Positions 1 through 14,954 of a stretch of DNA of 14,954 nucleotides are shown piece by piece. The stretch lies in contig NW_003158239.1 of NCBI RefSeq assembly GCF_000003605.2, forward strand, positions 77,176 to 92,129, read 5' to 3'. The DNA is from Saccoglossus kowalevskii. Taxonomy: Eukaryota; Hemichordata; Enteropneusta; Harrimaniidae. Below the pieces are notes generated by a model. The model was given only the letters and a program-made list of their open reading frames with translations. It was not told the origin of the DNA and did not search any database. The position numbers and the translations under genes are program-made. The stretch's first letter is position 1; the number at the start of each line of letters is the position of its first letter.

Positions 1-1104
1 CATTTGTTGATAGGTACATTGTTTTTGTCATTTGTTGATAGGTACATTTTTGGTCATTTGTTGATAGGTACATTGTTTTTGTCATTTGTTGATAGGTACA
101 TTTTTGGTCATTTGTTGATAGGTACAATGTTGATCATTTTTTGATAAGTACATTGTTTTTTTTCATTTGTTGATAGGCACATTGTTGGCCATTTGTTGAT
201 AGGTACATTGTGGGCCATTTGTTGATAGGTACATTATTGGTCATTTGTTGACAGTGCATTGCTGGTCATTTAATGATAAGTACATTTTTTGTCATTTGTT
301 GATAGGTACATTGTTGTTGTCATGTGTTGATAGGTACAATGTTGATCATTTTTTGATAAGTACATTGTTTTTTTTTCATTTGTTAATAAGTACATTGTGG
401 GTCATTTGTTGATAGGTACATTGTGGGTCATTTGTTGATGAGGTACATAGTTGGTATCTGTTGATAGGTACATTGTTGGTCATATGTTGATAGATACATT
501 GTTGATCATTTGTTGATAGGTACATTATTGGTCATTTGTTGACAGTGCATTGTTGGTCATTTATTGATGTGCACATTGTTAGTCAGTGGTTGATAGGTAC
601 ATTGTGGGTCATTTGTTGATGAGGTACATAGTTGGTATCTGTTGATAGGTACATTGTTGGTCATTTGTTGATAGGTACATTGTGGGTCATTTGTTGATAG
701 GTACATTATTGGTCATTTGTTGACAGTGCATTGTTGGTCATTTATTGATGTGTGCATTGTGGGTCATTTATTGATAAGTACATTGTGTGGTCATTTGTTG
801 ATGTGTGCATTGTGGGTCATTTATTTATAGATGTATTTCGGGTCATTTGTTGATATGCATTGTGGCCATTTGTTGACAGGTGTATTGTTTGTCATTTGTT
901 TATATGTGCATTGTGGGAATTTTGTTCGTTCGTTGATTATTTATTTATTTATTTATTTAGGTTCATTTGTGTATTCCGGGTCGTTCGACAGTGCACTGTA
1001 TGTTGTTTATTCATAGGTGCCTTGCGGTTCATTTATTCATAGGTGTATTGTGGGTCATTCAATAATAGGTGCACGTGGGTCATTCGATAATAAGGGCAAT
1101 GTGG
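1..1104. repeat. 26-bp minisatellite array, truncated by the left edge
   Basis: About 40 head-to-tail copies of a 26-bp unit whose core is CATTTGTTGATAGGTACATT followed by about 6 variable bases (GTKGGT or GTTTTTGT types). Copies near the left edge are nearly identical: 1-54 and 55-108 are a perfect two-unit repeat. Copies decay rightwards through variants such as TTGACAGTGCATTG and TTATTGATGTGTGCATTG, and the last recognisable ones are GTCATTCAATAATAGG and GTCATTCGATAATAAGG. A short TTTA run (about 937-959) interrupts the array. Higher-order duplication is present: 411-591 recurs as 592-772. Since 26 is not a multiple of 3 and frames are stopped often, it is not coding. It lies in Wnt1 intron 3. 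Total array length is unknown. Confidence 0.95.
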
Positions 1105-2657
1105 CGTGATGGATGTGAGTAGCTGTGATTTTACTCCAAATAGTCCTTTAATGAATATGTGTAATTTTCGCGATGTAATTCCAAACCCATTTTTTTTAAC
1201 TCAATTCGAAAATCATATTAAAAAATCAGAAGGTTCGAAAAGTTACCACCAAAAAAATAATAAAAAGAAAACAGGACTGTAATTTATATGTACCAACATC
1301 CGTTTCTGGTTTTTAAGTCATTTTTTTCAATTTTCTAACGTGTTTTCCATCGTTTGCCTGATTGCATTCTGCGACTGAAGACATCAAAACAACACAATCC
1401 CACGGACTGTAGTGGAGTACAAAGACTGAGTGGTACAACTGACTGAGCTCTTAATGTGCTGCATAGCCAATTCATATGATTTGCATGTAAATTTGATAAA
1501 TAGAAACTCGCGGAAAGATGTGACATTTTTGTACCAAAAGATCCTGCCTGTTTAATTCACCGAATCGAATTTAAGAGGTATTGATAAGAGTCTTATTAGC
1601 AGTAATAAAAACATAGGATGAACAACGTCAATTGGAATGCACTGGGTTAACGACAACGTGGTAACGATAATACTTTTGTGAACAAAATCTGGTGTCAATA
1701 TCAGAACCCCCCAAAAAGCCACGAATCGGTCTGTTCAGCTAACTGAAATGAGGTGATGATAGTAAGAGTCCCAATTCAGGGTGTTTTCCATTGTCCTCAA
1801 CACTGCCGCGATTATTTTTTGTTCTCGGGTCAGCTTTTTACTACGTCCGTGCTGGAATTAATACAGTCCCAAGTCAAACGTCACATTGTTGTCAAGAAAT
1901 TTACACACGTGTAGAAGCTTTCGTAGCAGACTATTTTCTGACTGTGTACTTTTCGAAAATCGCCACTCTATGTCTCTAAAAACTATTTGTAATTGTACAG
2001 TTTCATTTTAACAATGGAGAAGATGAAATACGCCATAGATATTTTTTCTCTTTCTCAGTTTTGCTTGCGATAGAAAATTTTAACTCTATGCATAATCCAT
2101 TTAATTATTTATCTGACAACAAGAGATCGCACTTTGACTGGCAAACACGAGTTTATCATCCTCCCTCCAGACATACAAGCGGACGAGAATTTGCGATGCT
2201 GAGAAGTGATGTATGACCTGTAACCGTTGTGCAAACAAGAACAATGCCATCAACGGCGCAGACGTCGAGCATGCGGAGGAAAGGACTGTGAACATACTCG
2301 TGGATTGTTGAATTGGAATATTTTTCTGCATCATCTAATGTTTGTATTTATCAACTAAAATGACGTCACACTAACTATTTATTTATTGAGAGCTATTACT
2401 GTTATTTCTATACTTTTATTTCACAAACTATTGGCCACAGGCTGATTTGAATGACGGGAAAACTACATACACTCTAAGAGTCACACGCTTCTGCAAAGCG
2501 ACCCCACGCGAATCGTGAGATGATTCGATCCCACACTCCAAAGTGATATAAAACAGTGCCTTGTGGAATATCTACCTTTCCCAATTAAGGATAGACTTAT
2601 AGTTTACTTGGTTTGAATTCGCTTTAAAGTGATTACTAAAATAAAGCAAATGCTCAC
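1105..2657 (-). other. Wnt1: Wnt1 intron 3, non-repeat part (incomplete)
   Basis: This is AT-rich sequence between the minisatellite and the exon 3 donor (GTGAGC at 2657-2652). I searched both strands for the exon 4 hallmarks (ECKCHGMSGSCT, TCW) and found none, so exon 4 lies beyond the left edge and intron 3 is at least 2657 nt. Short open frames at 1335-1526 and 2101-2334 (minus) and 1791-1979 (plus) show no family features. The only distinct motif is a palindromic CRE octamer at 2361-2368. Confidence 0.75.
2361..2368. promoter_or_regulatory. Palindromic CRE octamer TGACGTCA
   Basis: This is the full consensus site for CREB/ATF-type bZIP factors, in Wnt1 intron 3 about 290 bp past exon 3. 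It is one of five TGACGTCA/TTACGTCA octamers in the window. Function is inferred from the motif only. Confidence 0.3.
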
Positions 2658-9284
<6,627 letters not shown>

Positions 9285-9440
9285 AATGGAGAATGTTCCA
9301 CAAATACGGGCACGAAAATTCGGAAAACCGCACACGAAAATAAGCCCGGGTTTAGAAATCAGGATCAAGTCCAGGATACGAGGTATGATGGCGCAGACAG
9401 CTACTCGGTTCCACGCAACTCAGTTACGCTTGCTGTGTAC
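9285..9440 (-). promoter_or_regulatory. Wnt1: Probable Wnt1 5' leader and proximal promoter region
   Basis: Reading upstream from the Wnt1 start codon on the minus strand, the first other ATG is at 9442-9440. About 155 nt are therefore free of upstream start codons, as expected for a simple 5' leader. A palindromic TATA-like CTTATAAG lies at 9446-9453, which would place transcription starts roughly near 9420. No clear initiator is seen there, so the exact start is open. A 5' non-coding exon farther up cannot be excluded. Confidence 0.3.
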
Positions 9441-10424
9441 ATTTTCTTATAAGTTGCTATTTCGCTGTATAATGGATTCAGTGAGCGTGTCAATCACTCG
9501 GTATTTGTATAGAGGAACAAAAGTGGGTGGGAAAAGAAGAGCGTTCAACATTCATATGCCATTCAGCGAATTGCAATTGTATCGTCTAATAAGCCGCAAT
9601 TTAACATATTGGAATGACAGACTCCATAAATCACTCGTGTCGTCACCCGTTCTGACGGGGTCGTAAGATGCGTGCGACACCGCGGTTCGACGTGTGTGGC
9701 AGTGCTACCGACACTGCCTCCTCATCTCCGCCAATACAATGGGTAAAAATACAAGGCTGTTTGCGGCGATTTTTATGTTTGCGTACTTTTCAATCCATGG
9801 AGTAAACCGCATATAATATTGCCGTACGGACAGTAATGTGTACGTGTTTGGCTTGTTTTGAATACATTGGTGAACGAACAGGTAGACATACCGAATATAC
9901 TCCACATACAATATAGGTAGGGCATTGCATAGCTTTCATAACGGGCAAAACAAACGTAACAAAACCATGTATGCTATAGGAAATGAACGCATTGAAAGTG
10001 ACACTAGTGTTTGTTGCATAAAATCGCAATACCCACCCCGATCTATCGCTTATCTTTGTCCTAACGCAAACCGTAACGCTAAATAAGTAATCGATACGTC
10101 CCTCCCACCTTTCGTAGCACATTCATCGACGGCCCCGTCTCCCACACAAAGTGATGCCTCATTTTAAAAATATTTTTTTTCCGGAATCACCTGAAACGTT
10201 CAAATGTTTGAGAAGGGGAACAAAACAGAGTATCGGTATGGACATTAATTGCGGTGCCGCACACGTGTACACAGCTTCAAACTATACACATCGGCTTGTA
10301 ACAAGACATTGATATCTCAACGGGAACGCTCTTGAATAATTTTCGTATGAAAATGATAAAATTGATTCATTCCCGGAAAAGTTAAGGACGTCGTAAAATG
10401 GGTTAATAAACGGACGATAAAACC

Positions 10425-10590
10425 TCCTCACTTTCCCATTCCACCGACGTGCCGCTGATTCCCAAGGATAACAAGCATGTGCGCTTGCGCCGTTATCGCG
10501 GTCGTGAAACGGCCTTGGCATGATCGCGGAAGTGGTTGTCTTGATTGTGGCGACAACTGTGGTCGTTTAAACGGCGAGCGCCAGTGCCTA
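10425..10590. promoter_or_regulatory. CpG-dense patch upstream of Wnt1
   Basis: 17 CpG dinucleotides are countable in 10441-10590, against a sparse AT-rich background on either side. The patch is about 1.2-1.3 kb upstream of the Wnt1 ATG. It could be a distal promoter, an enhancer or a non-coding exon. The sequence alone does not decide. Confidence 0.3.
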
Positions 10591-11306
10591 TTTGATTGAA
10601 CATTTCTGATTTCTGAAATTAATGGGAAGAAATCCATAAAATTCACCTAAAACTATATGATACTGTCTTTAGGGAAACAAGTCAAGGAAATCTTTGCGTA
10701 GGTGTTTCTCACCAGACCACACGTTTACAGTCGTAGTAACATGTCACTTACACAAGTTAATTTATTTTTATATAATTTATTTTTAATTAGCGATATCCCG
10801 TCACTATCCCAATGCACACATTGTACTTATCTGTCGCCTAAGCGTGTACTACTGTAAATGCATTAATTATTCACTGGGTTTTAATTTCGCTGTTTTCACT
10901 GATAAGTAAGATCTACATGAACAAGAACATGTAAAATAAAAATAAAACTCATAGATTCCTTGACAAATTCGTGAATTAAACACAGTGAATATGCTCATAA
11001 CATCACAATAGTGAAATTAAATGTCAGTGAACATAAATGGTTTTACAATATCTTGAACTGTACCACAAGTTGTTTACAGTTTGTTTGTATGTATGTGTGT
11101 GTGCGTCCGTATTCCAACATTCAATACGCGAAAAAAAGTCATTCAGCCTGGGATATCAGCTCAACGCACACACTCATTTCAAATTTCACCATTTTAAAAG
11201 GTTATATTTTATTTCCTCATTTTCTTCTCAAAGGTCAACTAACCGCCTGAGATTATAGGCGTCGCTTCTACTTTGTGTTTACAGAACAGTTTCCTCCAAA
11301 TGGGTA

Positions 11307-11314
11307 TTACGTCA
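11307..11314 (+). promoter_or_regulatory. CRE-like octamer TTACGTCA
   Basis: Variant CRE/ATF octamer in the Wnt1 5' flank, about 2 kb upstream of the start codon. Motif evidence only. Confidence 0.22.
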
Positions 11315-11869
11315 GAGTGTAATGCAAATTACAGCTTTAATTGAAAATATATTACTTTCGTTTCTATGTAAAACGAGTTGCTTAGTTAGTTAGTTGCCTC
11401 TTGAAACAGCTACATTATTATAGTGGTAATCTTTGAGAACACGTGTAATTGTTTTGTGTAGAAAATAATCACGATATGTAATGACGGGGCGTGCGTTCGA
11501 GAGATGATTGCCCTGCATGATTATGAAGCGCGTGCTCATTCCTGTCCTAGTAATGGTCACCTGGAAGTAGTTTGCTCATCACAATCGCACGACTCTCGGG
11601 CCGAGAGGGGGTGGACTTAGCTGGCTGAGCGTGTTCGCAAAATCTATAAAAAAAAGAGACACTTTAAAAAACTGGCCTATGTCAAGCAGGAGGACGAGAC
11701 AACCATAAAGTGTGTTGGCAGTGGAAAGTGTTCTTTTGGAAGTTCCATCTGAACCAAGCGAATCAATTGTATCAAGATATTCGAACAGAATGAGAATACA
11801 GCGTATATTCCTTCTGATTCTCTGAAATAATGGTGTTTTGCTTTTTCAAAAAGTCTGCATTTTATCAAA

Positions 11870-11881
11870 GGGGGGGGGGGG
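11870..11881 (+). repeat. G12 homopolymer
   Basis: Twelve consecutive G residues follow TTTATCAAA. Long G runs are rare in this AT-rich sequence and prone to length error, so the count may be uncertain. Confidence 0.9.
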
Positions 11882-12457
11882 TAAATTTGTATTTAAAAAT
11901 CAGTGAGAAATCAGTGGTTGTTTTTGATTTCGTGGAACAGTCATTTGCCCCACCAATACCAGCAAAGTGTCCCCCGGGCTCCGGTGTTTGACCCCAAACT
12001 TTATTTTGTACCCAGACAGTTCAAAGCCTGACAATGATAGCATATAACCGTGTGGCCTTATTAATAGAATTGATCTAATTGATATTCTAGGAAACTTTCA
12101 AAATTGGTTGTAATTGGCTGTAATGACTTATCTGGAGTTTCCAATTTTCCAATATCACTGCCGCCATTTATAGAAACTGACAAAGCACAAAACAAAACAG
12201 AAAACAATAACAAATAAAGTATCGATAGCGCTTGCATGAAAAAATAAACAAATCACGGATATAAAATGGTTTAAACGAAGACTGTTTTGCTTCATATCAA
12301 ATTATATCTATTGGCAAACCCAAATTGTAAAAGCTGTGTAGCTGGACTTCCGTAATAGACTAGTATACATCGTCGTCCCTTGTGATGTCGATTCAACCAA
12401 CGCAATATCCATTGCTCATATGCTAAAATAGTCGATACGGATTATCCAATTAATTAG

Positions 12458-12477
12458 TCAATCAATCAATCAATCAA
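12458..12477. repeat. (TCAA)5 microsatellite
   Basis: Five perfect TCAA copies after an ATTAATTAG stretch. The repeat contains overlapping ATCAATCA words, which resemble PBX/Hox composite sites, but the repeat itself explains them. Confidence 0.85.
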
Positions 12478-14210
12478 ATGAGAAACTAATCAAACACACC
12501 CATAACGCCCAAAAAAACACCCCTCACTCACACTCGCAGTAAATTACTAGTAGTACTAGTGAGGACGTGGCATTTGTCACAAAAACATGTCATGTTTTAT
12601 GCCATGGAAACTACCCGGTACGTTTGCCGCATGCCTGTGTCATACACAGATGTAAAAACTTGTGTACTGTCACTCTCAGTTCATCTAAAAACTTCAAGAA
12701 ATAACATGAAAGAATTTTCAATTTGTTCAGACCCTGCTTAATTATTGCTGATAAATAGGACCATGATCACGGACGAGCGTCCCGTGTCTTCTATCTATAG
12801 CGGCGTTGCTAAACAACATGGCTAATTACAACATGAAATGAGCTACAACTGATTGAACAGTTCAGAAAGGTGCTAAAGCAATTGACAAGACGAGTAACAC
12901 TGACTCCAATTTTTATTGTCGCAGGCTTTTCGCACGTATGGTCGACCCGGTCTTCCCTCTGTTCGTGTCGGCGCTCTGTGCGGTGGGTGCCAGAGAATAG
13001 GAGACGCGTAGCCGATTTTCACCTACCTGCGAAAAAGCCAAAAAACAGAGAGTCAACGAAATTCCCACGGGTTCATTCACAAATGTCACAAAGAACCCCA
13101 CAATAAAATAAAACAAATCAACACAGAGAAGTGTTGTGCGTTAAGTTAAAAACACGGTCGTGTTTCTAAGTCTTTGTTATGAGGACAGTTTCAGTAAGTA
13201 CAGATACCGCGGAAACACCCGGCAGCATTAATACCTTGTATATCGAAGAATTTGAAATATGATACATGAGTAGTCCACGCAATGCAACACATACAGTGCA
13301 GTGTTATATTATCTACACTTACAAATCTGTCCGAGGTATTAGCCTTATGATCTCAACTAGCGTCACTTGATTGAGTCTAAAGATTTCACTTTACACCCTG
13401 AGTATCTGACGTTGCAACATGCTATATGATAGCGCCACACATTTTAAGTCATGCTTTCTCTTGTCGGTGCTCTCACAAAACTGGTTATGCTCCCTGGGTA
13501 GGGCGGGGGTCTCTGAATAAAATATGGTACGCAAGCTGAAGTAAAAAAAAAAACGCGTAAAAAAGGGTTAGTTATTTGACGCGTGTACCGTGTTTATGGA
13601 ACTCGAACCCAGGTGTAACTTAGAATAGAATAATAAAGTGTGAAAAAAATGAATCTCATGAATTCATGTTACCTCAACTTGGAAACATTATGATTTCAGT
13701 AAGTATATAGGGCGTCTATTTAAAGTTTCTGCACTTGAAACGGGGTATAATTTCACAAAAATAAATACGTGTTTAGAGGCTATTTTTAAAAGCTATACTT
13801 CAGCATGGGTACCAGGTCTGACTTGGAGTCCCCCCGGATTATGCTATAGATTGCATCATTTCAAGGGAACCAGCCAGTCGACGCCAGACAGATTTTACGG
13901 GAGGGTTTTCGTAAACTCTTGCGAAATTCTTCAATGATACAAAACTCGAAAAATGAAAGTCCACTAATTCAAAGGATCTGAAGTTACTAGTATGCTAGAG
14001 TTATAGCACATCATTTAAGTGCGTATCATGATGATGTGTACTGAGTTTAATACCTTCTACCACACACGTCGAGTGGTTATGACGAATCTGTTTCAAGTCA
14101 GCCGTCAATCTTAATAATTTTTGTACAGGCAAAAGTAAATTCAAAAGTAGTCGTTGTTTAGTGGAAGTTCTAATTTTGTATAAGCACCGTACACGCGCTG
14201 TATATGGGAC

Positions 14211-14218
14211 TTACGTCA
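14211..14218 (+). promoter_or_regulatory. CRE-like octamer TTACGTCA
   Basis: Variant CRE/ATF octamer about 4.9 kb upstream of the Wnt1 start. Motif evidence only. Confidence 0.2.
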
Positions 14219-14388
14219 CATACTAGTACACACTTTGAATTATCAATACGAGAAGAACTCCACTATCAGAGAGAGGAAAGTTCGAGCCGAACAACGCCGT
14301 GTAGGCGGACGTTAATCGAACAAGGCGCTCGCAACCACTGTGCTGCTTTAAATTATGTGAATACTGATAAAACAAGACAAAAAGTCTA

Positions 14389-14389
14389 T

Positions 14390-14488
<99 letters not shown>

Positions 14489-14490
14489 TT
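14389..14490. repeat. (TTTA)25 microsatellite
   Basis: 25 perfect TTTA copies plus two bases, then imperfect copies to about 14514. It is the same motif on the same strand as the 4395-4586 array, but the flanks of the two arrays are not alike. The open frame running through it is an artefact. Confidence 0.97.
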
Positions 14491-14514
14491 ATTTATTTTT
14501 TATGTATTTATTTA

Positions 14515-14954
14515 CACATTATCCAAAAAATATTTGTTAATTAAATAAATTGTAGTTTTGTTTCCACTATTGCTTGGAACATTGGTCGTTGTCAAATATT
14601 TAATAAGTTTGGGTGAACTATCGGTTATCTACAGTTACACAGTCACAGCTGGTATTATGCTAACAACGTTATTTCTCTGTGCAATCGACACATGATCACC
14701 CAAACGTGTTGAAATTAGTTTCCAAATAACAGTGAACTGCCCGACATTTGGAGGAAAGAAAAGTCTTCACTTCCAATTGCGAAGTTTCTCCTAGTGACTA
14801 AGGCGTGGAAAGACTGTGGCGTTATAGCACCTAACAGTGATGACACATGGGTCATAAAATAACCAATCGTGTTAGAATCAATAAGACCAGACCCCATCAA
14901 TCACCCATCCGGTAGTTATGGTTCCACAGAAGAATGCACAATGGGCGAAAAAAT
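14515..14954. other. Unassigned sequence at the right edge
   Basis: I see nothing recognisable here beyond AT-rich sequence. The short minus-strand frame at 14715-14900 has no family features. Confidence 0.6.

Larger units (their letters stand above)
9441..14388. other. Wnt1 5' flank, no recognisable gene
   Basis: This is nearly 5 kb of mixed AT-rich sequence upstream of Wnt1. Open frames at 9790-10122, 10282-10521, 10428-10646 (minus) and 11011-11258, 12559-12741, 12870-13106 (plus) have no family motifs, and their residue composition looks translated from noncoding DNA. Notable items are a CpG-dense patch at 10425-10590, CRE-like sites at 11307 and 14211, a 12-G run at 11870-11881, five TCAA copies at 12458-12477 and a signal-peptide-like short frame at 12938. 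The Wnt neighbours (Wnt9, Wnt6, Wnt10) often linked to Wnt1 in bilaterians are not visible. Confidence 0.7.

Noticed and set aside
831-1042. Two overlapping 60-residue plus-strand frames
   Set aside because: They lie in the decayed end of the minisatellite and a TTTA run, so they are repeat translation.
1-1104. CRISPR-like array
   Set aside because: Units are contiguous 26-bp copies without unique spacers, in an animal gene intron. This is a minisatellite.
1-2657. Wnt1 exon 4 in the visible part of intron 3
   Set aside because: Neither the ECKCHGMSGSC nor the Cys-rich C-terminal pattern appears in any minus-strand frame there.
9790-10122. 110-residue minus-strand frame upstream of Wnt1
   Set aside because: No signal peptide, domain or splice support. 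Length is within chance expectation for a 15-kb window, and a second frame overlaps it on the same strand.
13596-13614. B-box-like GGTTCGAGTTCC on the minus strand
   Set aside because: No A-box, acceptor stem or tail was found around it. An isolated 11-mer is not a tRNA or SINE.
14204-14548. 114-residue frame ending in LFIY repeats
   Set aside because: Its second half is the TTTA array and its first half has no family motif. The ATG is in a weak context.

Overview
The window is animal nuclear DNA. It is AT-rich and intron-rich, with long microsatellites and a minisatellite. It carries no bacterial-type gene layout. The only gene recognised with certainty is the 5' half of a Wnt1/wingless orthologue on the minus strand, spread over three coding exons too short or too split to stand out as open frames. 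Exon 1 (9193-9284) has the start codon and signal peptide. Exon 2 (8187-8446) has the ECKWQF / RRWNCPT block. Exon 3 (2658-2923) has [30 protein letters not shown] and [12 protein letters not shown]. The exons join in frame through GT-AG introns into a 206-residue N-terminal product. Its intron positions and phases (2, then 1, then 0) are those I know from vertebrate Wnt1. The C-terminal half must lie beyond the left edge, so the gene is cut off by the window and not shown to be broken.

Layout from left to right: 1-1104 is a 26-bp-unit minisatellite with higher-order structure, inside intron 3. 1105-2657 is the rest of the visible part of intron 3. 2658-2923 is exon 3. 2924-8186 is intron 2 (5263 nt). 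Intron 2 holds a plus-strand candidate mini-transcription unit near 4122-4385 (TATA box, strong start context, 39-codon membrane-type ORF, AATAAA), a perfect 48-copy TTTA array (4395-4586) and an AGTT run. 8187-8446 is exon 2, 8447-9192 is intron 1 (746 nt) and 9193-9284 is exon 1. 9285-14954 is the 5' flank, with a CpG-dense patch about 1.2 kb upstream of the start, scattered CRE-type octamers and a second TTTA array (14389-14490).

The organism is a metazoan, probably an invertebrate bilaterian: the Wnt1 is diverged from vertebrate sequences, introns are kilobases long, and there are no Alu- or L1-like repeats. I cannot narrow this further by eye. No mobile-element proteins, rRNA, CRISPR or confident tRNA were found. 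No new multi-gene system is visible. The most interesting unexplained items are the intronic mini-unit, the layered minisatellite and the excess of CRE octamers.
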